From Prorocentrum cordatum (Eukaryota; Sar; Dinophyceae; Prorocentrales; Prorocentraceae), in the NCBI GenBank assembly GCA_963575745.1, contig CAUYUJ010009486.1:1-22500 (forward strand): 22,500 bases of DNA, written 5' to 3'. The notes under the pieces are model-generated. The model made no database searches. It saw only the letters and a list, made by a program, of their open reading frames with translations, and had not been told where the DNA came from. Of the stretch, positions 8,071-16,682 are shown piece after piece (position 1 is the stretch's first letter; each line of letters starts with the position of its first letter). Made by a program: the position numbers and the translations under genes.

Positions 8071-8195
8071 TCGGAGGTCCGCGCGGACCTCTTGGCGCGG
8101 ACGCTGGAACCCCCTCCCTGGCGCGCGGAACGCGCCACGCGCAGCGCCAGAGGCGCCGCCAGGGGGGTCACAGCGCCGACCCAAGAAATTCGCTA
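8071..8195. repeat. F3 foldback element, copy 3
   Basis: TCGGAGGTCCGCGCGGACCT at the left, then GGCGCGGACGCTGGAACCCC, are mirrored on the right by CAGGGGGGTCACAGCGCCGA and CCCAAGAAATTCGC. The order of blocks matches the copy at 4346-4477, and the right flank matches the copy at 903-994. Confidence 0.7.
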
Positions 8196-8456
8196 AGACA
8201 TCTGGTTGTGTATGTTTCTGCCGTTGTTTGTCTGTCTTCTTCGATGATTCGCACCGCCGCTCTCCGCAAAGGTGCTCCATCACGCAGTACCTCATGGTGG
8301 GGGCAATGAGGCCGTCTACGCAACGGACCAAGTTCGGGTGGTGCTCCTGGAGTTGGGCGTGCGATCAAGAGGGGGAGAGAAAAGGTACCCTTTTCGGGCT
8401 CTAACAGGAGGCCATGAAGGGACCCTTTAGGCACCCTAAGAGGCTCGTTTCTGCAG

Positions 8457-8534
8457 CCTGGTGAATCGTTTTTCGAGACCGAGGCCCAGCGAGGGCCGCG
8501 GGAGGCCGAAAACAACGAAAAACATCCCGTCGCA
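8457..8534 (-). repeat. R1 dispersed repeat, copy 6 (inverted)
   Basis: On the minus strand the copy reads GCGACGGGATGTTTTTCG, TTGTTTTCGGCCTCC, GGGCCTCGGTCTCGAAAAAC and GATTCACCAGG, following the R1 block order. Confidence 0.65.
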
Positions 8535-8557
8535 ATGTTTGCCCGCCTCCTAAAACC

Positions 8558-8697
8558 AGCGCGTTCCGGTTCTCGCAAAGTAACTACTCGCAAATGGCCT
8601 GGATCCGCCGCGGGTGATTTACGATACCTGACATCGAGGCAAACACACGTTTTTCGGACGTCTGAGAGCAGGCACTTTGCGAGTAGTGGAACGCGCT
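8558..8697. mobile_element. Inverted-repeat element with 23-bp ends
   Basis: The ends at 8558-8580 and 8675-8697 are inverted copies (AGCGCGTTCC, three or four mismatches, CTCGCAAAG). The 94-bp interior has no ORF. CTCGCAAA also recurs at 8589, so the left end contains a short direct repeat. Size and structure fit a non-autonomous foldback element. One copy is visible. Confidence 0.65.
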
Positions 8698-8811
8698 CGG
8701 TGATCCTTGATGGTGCGCGCCCTATGGGAGGCCGCCGCAGGTGGGGCCAGAGCCGCAGCGGGGCCGCAGGGCCGCACACCCCGACGGGGCCGATTTTGCA
8801 TACCGAGCCGC

Positions 8812-9560
8812 GAGGAGGAGGAGGAGGAGGAGGAGGAGGAGGAGGAGGAGGAGGAGGAGGAGGAGGGTGGAGGAGGAGGAGGAGGAGGAGGAGGAGGGGG
8901 GAGGAGAGGAGGAGGAGGAGGAGGAGGAGGAGGAGGAGGAGGAGGAGAGAGGAGGAGGAGGAGGAGGAGGAGGAGGAGGAGGAGGAGGAGAGAGGGAGGA
9001 GGAGGAGGAGGAGGAGGAGGCAGAGGAGGAGGACGAGAAAAGAGGAGGGGAGGAGGAGGAGGCGGGGGAGGAGGAGGGGGGAGGAGGGGGGGAGGAGGAG
9101 GAGGAGAGGAGGAGGAGGAGAGGAGGAGGAGGAGGAGGAGGAGGAGGAGGAGGAGGAGGAGGAGGAGGAGGAGGGGAGGAGGAGGAGGAGGAGGAGGGGG
9201 AGGAGGGGGGGAGGGGAAGGAGGAGGAGGAGGAGGAGGAGGAGGAGGAGGAGGAGGAGGAGGAGGAGGAGGGAGGAGGAAAGGGAGGAGGAGGAGGAGGG
9301 GCAAGAGGAGGAGGACGAGGAAGAGGAGGGGGAGGAGGAGGAGGCGGGGAGGAAGAGGAGGAGGCAGGAGGAGCAGGAGGAGGGGGAGGGGGGAGGAGAG
9401 GAGGAGGAGGAGGAGGAGGAGGAGGAGGAGGAGGAGGAGGAGGAGGAGGAGGAGGAGGGGGACGAGGGGGAGGAGGGGGAGGAGGAAGAGGAGGAGGAGG
9501 AGGAGGAGGGGGAGGAGGAGGAGGAGGAGGAGGAGGAGGAGGAGGAGGAGGAGGAGGAGG
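8812..9560 (+). repeat. 749-bp GGA tract
   Basis: This is an almost pure purine strand of GGA units with scattered G insertions, GAGA, GAAA and GCA interruptions. Long open frames on both strands across it encode only Gly/Arg/Glu or Pro/Ser/Leu runs and are artefacts. The tract ends exactly where an AAT-rich tract begins. Confidence 0.97.
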
Positions 9561-9797
9561 AAATAACAACAATAATAATAATAATAGTAATAATAAGAAT
9601 AATAATAATACCAATAATAATAACACCACTAATAATAATGATACTAATAATAATGATAATAATAACAGTAAAAATAGTAGTGATAATAAAACATAATAAT
9701 AATAGTCATAATAAGACTAGTCATACCAATAATAATAATAATGATAAGAATAATACTCATAATAATAAGAATAATACTAATAAGGATAATCATAATA
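9561..9797 (+). repeat. AAT-rich trinucleotide tract
   Basis: AAT units are interspersed with AGT, AAC, AAG, ACC and GAT triplets for about 237 bp, directly after the GGA tract. It lies next to the presumed 3' end of LINE-A. Read on the LINE-A strand it is ATT-rich, so it does not look like a standard poly-A or TAA tail. Confidence 0.9.
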
Positions 9798-10230
9798 CGG
9801 CTCACAAGAGCGACAGTTCGAAGGGCAGTGGATTAGCCAGCGACGGGTTCGAGTGCACAGAGGCTCAAACGCTCAGAGAAGCGACACTGAACGGGCGGCG
9901 ACACGGGCAAGGCCCACCGACGACAGTGCACGCAAGCCCTCAAACGATACGAATTCGAAGGGTCGCGAACGTCGTGCACTCATACCTGTAGCACGAGTGC
10001 ACACAAGACTTACTGCGGTGCATTCTGAAATCCACTTCCAGAGTTCGAACGCTCTAGGAATCGCTGACGGGCAAGCCGAAACCGTAAAGAAGAGCGAAGA
10101 CCTTCGGTCACACTAAGAGGAAGAGGAGGAGGAGACGAAGGGAGGATCGTCGAGGAGCGGGGACGAATGGGGGGGGGCCTGTCTCTCGGCGGCAAGCGGT
10201 GGCGAGTGCCTGGAGGATCAGCTGCAGGGC
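9798..10230 (-). other. Presumed 3' untranslated region of LINE-A
   Basis: This stretch follows the last stop codon of LINE-A and carries no recognisable domain. It has short inverted pieces (GTTCGAGTGCAC near 9847 with GTGCACTCATACC near 9974 and GAGTGCAC near 9995). Its assignment to LINE-A is by position only. Confidence 0.4.
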
Positions 10231-10960
10231 TCACGCCTCCATCTCGTCGATCGCGGTCTGGATCCTGCGCTCGAGGTCGCCTGGCGGTGCAACTCCCTCG
10301 AGCTTGGTGGCCTTCTCGCGGATGAGAATGGGAACGATGATGCTTTCGAAGATCGTAGAGCCCGGGCTGCCCGCAACCGCGTTCGCCTCGAGGCGCTTCA
10401 CGTTGCTGTCGTACGTATTGCAGCAGCGGGCGTAGCGAACGAACTTCTTGCATCAAAGCGTGAAGGTAATCCTTGGTCTCGTTGCCAATGCTCTTCATTT
10501 TCTGCACGTACGTGTCCAGGTTGGCAAGCTGAGGCGGGCCGAGCTCCTTCTCCTGCAGCTTCTGCTTGGCGACCATGATCCATGCGTTCCAGACTTGCAC
10601 GTGTGGATGGGCTAGGGTGGCGATCTTCAACTGCTTCTGATCCTTGCTGTACTGCTTCGCCGCCTCCGAATAGTTCTCTGTAGAAGTCTTCCCCTGGATG
10701 AAGAACTCGGAGCTCTCGTTCACTTGATAGTTGTCCAGCACGATTGCCCTCAGAATCCGTGGCGACATAGCAGTGCTGAGGGTCAGCTTGGCGATGAGAA
10801 GCACGAGAGCGGTGAGGTCGTTCGAGCTGGCGCCCTTGCGGCGCTCCTGCGCGGCGCGAGGGGCTGCGCTGGTGGCGAGGCCGAGATCCATGAGCACGAG
10901 AAAGGGAATCTGCCTGCAAGCTTTGTGAATCAAGCTTGGATGATCGTGAAATTGATAGCG
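10231..10960 (-). pseudogene. Helical C-terminal domain, probably LINE-A
   Basis: The coding-like text is split over two frames. The first (about 10960-10450) reads SSNDLTALVLLIAKLTLSTA, PRILRAIVLDNYQV and HPHVQVWNAWIMVAKQKL. A one-base slip near 10448 joins KFVRYARCCNTYDSNVKRLE and continues to DLERRIQTAIDEMEA and a TGA at 10231. It is predicted to be mostly helical and has no catalytic motif I recognise. I believe similar domains follow the Cys/His region in other dinoflagellate-type LINE ORFs, but that is from memory and unverified. It could instead be a captured host gene fragment or the ORF1 of a different element. Confidence 0.5.
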
Positions 10961-10969
10961 AGCTCGAGA

Positions 10970-13025
10970 ACTCGAGGCGTCCTGGGCCAGAAAGGTGCGC
11001 CGTGCGAATATGGTGATGATAAACGCAGATGTCATCGCATTCGGAACTGTATCCAAAGAGGCCACCTATGGAACATGAGTATGTCTTGTCGGACACGATG
11101 GGGGGAGACTGGATATAACTCAGATCGACTTTACACCGACCGCAGTACCAGCTACGAAGTACATGGTATTGTGCAATCTTTCGGGTAGCGAAATGCGTCG
11201 AACACCAGGGACATATAGCTTCTTGAACTATCGAGCCGAGGGTGATCATGCCGCGCAGGGACTGTTCACGTGCGCGATGCAACCGAAGTGCCTTAAGAGT
11301 ATTGAACGTGCATGTGCATAGATTACCGTCGGTACGCATGAGACCACAGTAGCATCCACCCGAAGGGAGCGCGCACGGCGACGGAGACGGGTGGAAAATA
11401 TCGCAACCATATCCACAAGACGGCGGTGAGATGGAGACATATAGATGCAGCGCACGAGGTTCGGAAACGTCCACAAGGAGAAAATCCTCCTGCAAGTTGC
11501 CTGGGGTGAGAAGGTCGACGGGGCACACGTCAGCAAGGAAATAAGCTGATTCCAATCGAGACAGTGCTTGGATATCCGTTCGTAATTGATCTGTCCAAGG
11601 ATGAGGAACCAGCGCGCCATCGTCATGAGGTAATCGACCAAACATGGCAGTGACATGCACTTGATGATGTAGAGGGTGACGGCAAATCTTTTGCAACCAT
11701 TTCAATCGTTGAATGCGAAGTTCAGTGAGTATATCAGCTAAACCAACGCTGCGCCAGATCTCAATAGTCGGGGCGGGCTGGTACTTGATGGTGCCGTCGA
11801 TCTGAGGAGTCTTGGGCGTAGCCTTACCTTTGAGAAGCTTGCGCGCACGGAATATAATGCACTTATCGAAGACTGTGTAGTCGTGAGAGAGCAAGGCGAA
11901 CGCGGCAAGGCCCGGGAGAAGTGCAGACCACACAACGCAACGAAACACCAACGCACGAAAACGGAGATCAATGTGAGTAAACCAAAAGCGACGGAAAATA
12001 AACCATGCCTCGCTGGCAGCTTGAAGGCGCAGGTGGCGTTCGACATAGAAACAATTCTTGTAGTGAAGATATGGGCCGAGGTATCGAGCGGCACGAAGAA
12101 CGTTGCCATACTCATGATGAGAATGAACAATACATTGATATGTGTGAGCTCCTGCACCCACGAAGTGAACAGTTGACTCGCTCTTGCCCATGTGCTGCGC
12201 AATGGTAAACTTGTCAAAGCATCGATGCAGCTTGGCATCATGATCATCTTGCGTATGCTTGAAGTGTGTAGGAGTCGATATCAAGAACTGTTTGCATAAA
12301 TCGTCCACAAACGATGTGATGGAAAGATCAACTTCAGAATCATCGAGAGGAGAGCGCCCGATCATTTCGGGGACACGAGTAAAGGCACTCCATTCATCAG
12401 TGGCACGCCAGTAGGGAACATGAAACTCGTTGGCGGCGACGCTGTTGCCTTGAAATGTACCACTCTGGGGATAGAACTCAGCCACTTTGTCATGGGCTTG
12501 GGGGGTACAATGGGCGCGCCGATGGTGTTGACGTAGGAGGCGCTCATCTTGTTGAAGAATGTGATCTGGGGTCTCGGCAGCAGTCTCGTCAATGATGTCA
12601 TCGTCGTTGTAGAGCATGAGGTGATGAGTAGCTTCGCCCATGATGTCGTGCGACGGGGAAGCAAAGGCATTGACGACATCGTAGTGGTGGCTCGCGATAC
12701 TAAGCCCAGCCTTGGCGAACCGATGAAAGAGCACGGGTTTGGTGAGAATAGCTTCTGCTCGACGCCGACCAGGAACAGCAAACGCACGACGGGGTAGTTG
12801 ACGACGCGGCTTGCCAGGGTGCCGAACAAGACTTTTGCGATAAGCCTTGGAGAAGGGAGAAACACTATGAACTATGCGAACATCATCTTTCTTGGGAACT
12901 TCAAAGCCTTGGCTGCGGTGAAATTGAAACGGGCTGCGACCTGTAGCTCTGATCGTCGCAAGGATACGTTGGAGCCGGGTGGGTTGAAACAGATCGCCAT
13001 CGTGACCTAGACGATGGGATTCATC
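10970..13025 (-). pseudogene. LINE-A reverse transcriptase and Cys/His region
   Basis: One frame is open from about 13025 to 10398, and its domain content lasts to about 10970. The first methionine (12734) is internal: upstream residues such as FEVPKKDDVR and GRRRAEAIL belong to the RT fingers. Numbering from that methionine, motif A is YDVVNAF (Asp19), motif B is FQGNSVAANEF (95-104), motif C is SFVDDLC (Asp144-Asp145) and motif D is KSESTVHFVG (184-193). A thumb follows (ARYLGPYLHYKN, then IQRLKWLQKICRHP). Beyond it are paired Cys/His motifs: CTCTFNTLKALRLH (473-486) and CPWC-x12-H-x6-CGRC (508-534). The catalytic residues look intact, but the gene is cut off from its endonuclease by frameshifts. 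Confidence 0.85.
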
Positions 13026-13534
13026 ACGAAACTTTTGTTAGACCAGAGTACAATCTTCCAAACTTCACTGGGGGCGTCCCAACCAGGAGGGGTACGACGA
13101 CTAGAGCTTTGGCGAATCCACCATCGAGTCTGATGGAGATCATACGATCCGAGGAGATGGTATTGGTAGTCAACGTGTGTTTGGCTATCATGATCATCAT
13201 AAAATTCTTGGCGAACCTGTGAAAGAGGGAGGCGCATGCAATTCCATCCTCCTTGAGAGCCTGGCTGGGACAATGTTTGAAACCATTCTTCTTCAGAGCG
13301 CTGCCGAACTGCAACTTTGTGATAATTACGAAGTCGTCGGCCAATACGGCGGCCTGTGGGTAACCGAGCCAGGTGGAACGCCTCAGCGAGCCGACGCGAT
13401 CGCCAGGCGATCTGGAGTTCCAGTTGACGTTGGTCGTGAAGTTGTCGGCGTTGATGTGCGCTGTGTTGTCCAATGAGGCGATTGACGCGTAGGAGTCGAG
13501 GTGCTGTGAGCCAGCTCCGTAGAACAGCGTGCAA
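13026..13534 (-). pseudogene. LINE-A linker between endonuclease and RT
   Basis: Frame 1 on the minus strand has a basic helical stretch (RSRRLAEAFHLARLPTGRRI), as is usual between the two enzymes. It ends in TPPGWDAPSEVWK, which occupies the place of the GPDGIPAEVWK-type signature found just before the RT fingers in many LINEs. A shift near the AAAAGTTTCG run at about 13035 joins it to the RT frame. The segment 13535-13660 is too decayed to place. Confidence 0.6.
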
Positions 13535-13606
13535 ATAACGATGATCACCACGTGCTTTGTGTATATCATTGAGGGAGGCGGCCTGATCACGTAGATCTCG
13601 TCGTTC

Positions 13607-14719
13607 CTATAGGAGATGTTGACGTTGAGGTCCGTGAGGGGATTGTGATCGGGAAACGCCGTAGTATTTCGCTGCGAGGGGCAGTCGGCCATGTTCGACA
13701 AGGGCAGACCATTGTTCGGAAGCACTGTTGTCGCGAAGCCCATCCAGATGGGAAGCATTCTCAGAAACCCATTGGTCCAATGCTCGCAAGTATTCTTGTC
13801 TGTGGGATCCGAATAACCAAGAACGGACGAGTGAGTCAAAATCCCAACGAACATGATTGTCTGATTCAAGGCCATCATATGGAAGATTGTGAGACACGAG
13901 GGTATAGACTGGATGATGATCGACACGTTTAGTAGCTTGAACCAATTGAAGTCGATCTCCGAGGCGACGGAGAATCTGGCATTTGTGAACGTGACCAGCT
14001 AGGTAGAAACTGCGAGGGACGATGATGAAATCGATATAGCTGGTGCTGCCAGTGACGCCATGATAGTAAGTCGGACAGGTATTGTAAAACATGTTTAGTA
14101 GGAATTAAGTCGTACTTGAGCAGAAAGTCTATGAACTGCTGAGTGCGAGGTTGCTGCAAGCTGCGATTGAAGGGTCCAGTGCACGAGTCATCTGTCGGTG
14201 TATGGCCAGCGGGGGTTCGAACTAGACCGATGTGATCGTTCGAATCGAAGCCAAGAATGGGTAAAGTACGAGACGGCATCGATGAGTAGAGGTCCTCCAG
14301 CCAGCGAAGTGTGCCAGCATAGTCACGCTTGCTGCGAGCGGTGTCTGTGTTCGGGGGGAAGTACGCCGAGATGAATGTAGAATCAGCATGTCGATTTTTG
14401 CATCGAACGGCACCTCCTTGTCCCCATGTGGTTTTGGATGCGAAATTGCGACGAAATTGTTACGAGAGAACCTGCGTGCCGACAGTGCAATCGTAACACC
14501 CGTGTGCGCATTGCCGTACTTGTGGTGGTAGCCGAACTGGAAGACATGATATTCACGAGAACTGTGTACATCACATGGATCACATTCATGAGCGCGACGA
14601 CGAGCTCCTTGTAGGAGAAGAACGCTAGAGCGGAGACACGACGATATGTCCTGAAAGCGATCGTTCTGCAATAGGCTGAGACAGTTATAAGAAGAGATAG
14701 AGAACAAGTGTGATACCAT
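13607..14719 (-). pseudogene. LINE-A endonuclease domain (frameshifted)
   Basis: This would be the exonuclease-endonuclease-phosphatase (APE-like) domain that nicks target DNA to prime reverse transcription. Frame 1 (from 14719) has SSYNCLSL, then VLLLQGARRR in place of the usual QET signature, then HTGVTIALSARRF. A shift near 14400 leads to STFISAYFPPNTDTA and LPILGFDSNDHIG, the position of the GDFN motif. A shift near 14090 leads to FYNTCPTYYHG, STSYIDFIIVPRS and KRVDHHPV, the position of the catalytic His. The last part runs into a linker (FDSLVRSWLFG) to a stop at 13607. Lineage or decay could explain the changed QET and GDFN motifs. The domain identity is quite secure and the boundaries are approximate. 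Confidence 0.8.
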
Positions 14720-15064
14720 GGAGAGGGCACGGTGCGAGTAAGAAGCGAGTGCTCACCGCCCTCGTGTCATGTGCGCAGTGATGCATGGGGATACGGTAAC
14801 AGGCAGGCCCTGGGAACGTGGGGTGACGCTGAAATGGGCTGAGGAGGACGAGGAAGAGGGGGAGGAGGAGGAGGCCAAAAAAAACGGAAAAATGGCCGTC
14901 TGGACGTTTTCACGACGCGCGCGGGCGTCTGGGCGGGGCTGGGGCCGGGGCGGAGGGCCACGGGGCCGCACGGCCCCGCAGGCGGCGAGGGGCACGAGCG
15001 GCGAGGGGCGGCGGGGCCGCGAGGTCTCTGGCGGTGCCGTCGTGGCCCGTGCAGTGGGGGCCGG
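14720..15064. other. Non-coding stretch 5' of LINE-A
   Basis: No gene is supported. A short GGA-rich patch lies at 14838-14872, followed by GC-rich text (GGGGCCGCACGGCCCCGC palindrome near 14960). Confidence 0.4.
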
Positions 15065-15190
15065 CCTCCTCCTCCTCCTCCTCCTCCTCCTCCTCTTCCT
15101 CCTCCTCCTTCTCCAACTCCTCCTCCTCCTCCCCCTCCTCCCCCTCCTCCTCCTCCTCCTCCTCCTCCTCCTCCTCCTCCTCCTCCTCCT
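15065..15190 (+). repeat. CTC trinucleotide tract
   Basis: CTC/TCC repeats with a few TTC, CAA and extra-C interruptions. It has the opposite orientation to the GGA tracts at 8812 and 16452, and a perfect hairpin follows it immediately. Confidence 0.95.
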
Positions 15191-15192
15191 CA

Positions 15193-15233
15193 ATTGGAGG
15201 CCTTGGGGTCCCTGAGACCCCAAGGCCTCCAAT
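15193..15233. repeat. Perfect 18-bp-arm hairpin
   Basis: ATTGGAGGCCTTGGGGTC (15193-15210) is followed by a 5-base spacer and its exact reverse complement (15216-15233). No T-run follows, so it is not a bacterial-type terminator. It directly abuts the CTC tract. Confidence 0.9.
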
Positions 15234-15255
15234 GCACTTCTGGTGTGGGGACGTC

Positions 15256-15343
15256 GCGCTCTTTCCATCGAGGAACTATCGGGAAACCCAAGGAGCCCAG
15301 GGCACCCTGGGGGCGAGCATGGAGCTACTTGGCATGGGTCTCC
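15256..15343 (+). repeat. Dispersed repeat R2, copy 2
   Basis: GCGCTCTTTCCATCG, GAACTATCG, GGCACCCTGGGGGCGAGCAT and TTGGCATGGGTCTCC parallel the copy at 7677-7768 in order and spacing. In both loci the block lies a short way to the right of a CCTGAGAC-containing sequence. Confidence 0.65.
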
Positions 15344-15384
15344 ACTGCATCGTAAGGATGCGCGGTAAGGATGCAAGGGTTAGG

Positions 15385-15537
15385 TCGGGCATGCCCTCCA
15401 GCAGGCGGATCTTGGGCGGAACATTGAGAGTAGTAAGGACACATGTTAAACAAAACAGTGGAACAATCGCCCCCAGGCTACTCTCTTTTTTGTTGCGACT
15501 ATGTTGGAGTATTCCTCCTGTAGCGGGGCGCGCCCGA
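15385..15537. mobile_element. TCGGGC-TIR element, copy 4 (153 bp)
   Basis: The left terminus TCGGGCATGCCCTCCAGCAG pairs with TCCTCCTGTAGCGGGGCGCG, then CCCGA, at the right. The inner block ACAATCGCCCCCAGGCTACT aligns with the family block. It is non-coding. Confidence 0.8.
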
Positions 15538-16060
15538 CTCAACGCAGGGGCCTCGGAAGGTCCTCTCGAGGCTCCTCGAGCGGGGCGCATCGGGGCCCCG
15601 ATCTCCGGCGGCGCTCCGGCGCTCTTCTCCCAAGGGCGCCCCACTTCGCGCTGAAGCGCTCAAGCGCTGCGCGGGGCGCGAAGTCCTGGGCCTCGGAGTC
15701 GGAGAAGAACAACAACCATGAGCCTCAGCACAGACTTTTGGCGCTCCGCGCGGAATTCTTGGATCCAAGCAATCCGCGCGGATCGCCAAAAGTTTGTGCT
15801 CATGGCTTCTTTCCTTCTTCGATTGGAAGGCCATTTCAAAGCTTCTCGAGCGGGGCGCGGCCAGCAAAAGTGGCCAAGGATGGGCCGAGGAGGCAAGGAT
15901 GCAAGGGTGCCCTGCCTTGGGGGAGGTGGCCCATCCTTACTATGCGGGCTGACTGTACCCTGGCGCTTTTCTCCAAGGGCGCCCCGCTTCGCGCTCTCGC
16001 GCCACGCGCTGCGCGAGAGCGCGAATTCACTTCGCGCTCTCTCGCGCCGCCTCCCCGGGG
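15538..16060. repeat. GC-rich segment with direct repeats and palindromes
   Basis: CTCGAGCGGGGCGC followed by TTCTCC(C)AAGGGCGCCCC, then CTTCGCGCT, occurs in this order at about 15576-15655 and again at about 15846-15995. The second copy is followed by a CGCGCTCTCGCG palindrome that is repeated. AAGGATGGGCC at 15876 is inverted as GGCCCATCCTTA at 15928. No gene is recognised. Confidence 0.55.
15716..15806. repeat. F3 foldback element, copy 4 (near-palindrome)
   Basis: The outer arms (CAGCACAGACTTTTGGCG at the left, CGCCAAAAGTTTGTGCTCAT at the right) and the inner TCCGCGCGGAATTCTTGGAT / ATCCAAGCAATCCGCGCGGA pair make an almost continuous palindrome of about 90 bp. The inner core is the same as in the other F3 copies. 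Confidence 0.75.
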
Positions 16061-16451
16061 GACGAGGGCGAGGACTCGGCGCCACACCGCGGAGCGCGAA
16101 GAGCTTCGCGCCCGCGGGGGCGCCCTGGTTCTCAGAGGCTCGGGTCGGAAGGCCTCCGGCCTCCCGAGAAGCTCCCAGCGCCCCCCTGCGAATACGGCGA
16201 GGGCATCTCAGAAGGCCGGAGGGCCGCCGCAGAGCTGAGAAGGCTGGCCCACTCTGCTCTTCCCCCAAGCGCGCCGCCGAGATGTTTTTGTGCTAAATGT
16301 TCCCCGCTTCCCGCGTTTAATTTTCCCCGTGTTTTCCCACCGAGGGCGAAGAAAGCTGAGCCTGGGGAAGGGGCCGCACACGTCTGATGCCGCGGGATCG
16401 GGCTGCAGATGTGATCCTGGTGTCTCCTGTTTCCCCGCGCCCCGAAGCAGT
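16061..16451. other. Non-coding stretch
   Basis: No gene or strong repeat is seen. The part from 16281 to 16340 is less GC-rich than its surroundings. Confidence 0.4.
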
Positions 16452-16533
16452 CGGAGGAGGAAGGGGAGGGGGAGGAGGAGGAGGAGGAGGAGGAGGAGGA
16501 GGAGGAGGAGGAGGAGGAGGGTGAGGGTGAGGG
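16452..16533 (+). repeat. GGA trinucleotide tract
   Basis: GGA repeats run for about 70 bp, with GGTGAGGGTGAGGG variants at the right end. It lies just beyond the 3' end of LINE-B. Confidence 0.95.
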
Positions 16534-16599
16534 CCACCGAGAGCGCGTCCGATCCGAACACGCCTCAGGAACAGATGGGACCCTGAGGGCCGCAACGCG

Positions 16600-16682
16600 G
16601 CGGAAATATTATGAACTGGGAGGGCAGGCGGGGGCCAGGGAAAACCGACGCCACAAAACCGCTCCCAGGAGGGCGAGACACG
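16600..16682 (-). other. LINE-B 3' untranslated region
   Basis: Sequence between the ORF2 stop and the edge of LINE-like text. It has no poly-A or clear microsatellite tail on the element strand. The GGA tract at 16452-16533 (CCT on the element strand) lies about 65 bp further on. Confidence 0.35.

Larger units (their letters stand above)
10231..14719 (-). mobile_element. LINE-A: decayed non-LTR retrotransposon
   Basis: The pieces lie in transposon order on the minus strand: APE-type endonuclease (14719 to about 13830), linker, reverse transcriptase (about 13025 to 11900), Cys/His-rich region, and a helical C-terminal domain ending at a TGA at 10231. The reading frame changes about six times (frame by 1-based end modulo 3: 1, 2, 1, 1, 2, 1, 0, with a doubtful part of the linker), so the element is dead. 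No RNase H domain is seen, unlike LINE-B. I could not find an upstream ORF1, and the element may be 5'-truncated near 14720. The organisation is that of APE-type non-LTR elements, clade not assigned. Confidence 0.85.

Noticed and set aside
9561-9797. TAA-type LINE tail
   Set aside because: On the LINE-A strand the tract reads ATT, not TAA, so it is not the standard tail of I-like elements.
8168-9991. Very long open frames on both strands (up to 416 codons)
   Set aside because: They consist of Gly/Arg/Glu or Pro/Ser/Leu runs from the GGA tract. A trinucleotide repeat without stop codons is open in every frame.
9840-10060. tRNA-like or spliced-leader-like element (GGGTTCGAG, AGTTCGAACGCTC)
   Set aside because: The TTCGA text alone is present. 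No cloverleaf with acceptor and anticodon stems could be built by eye, and the spliced-leader core was not found.
15193-15233. Rho-independent terminator
   Set aside because: No T-run follows the stem, and the context is eukaryotic repeat DNA.
14753-15376. 207-codon minus-strand frame
   Set aside because: Its core is poly-Arg from the CTC tract, and the rest is the R2 dispersed repeat.
15499-16268. Overlapping 200-245 codon frames on both strands
   Set aside because: The very GC-rich sequence lacks stops. The frames overlap each other on opposite strands and follow palindromes and direct repeats.
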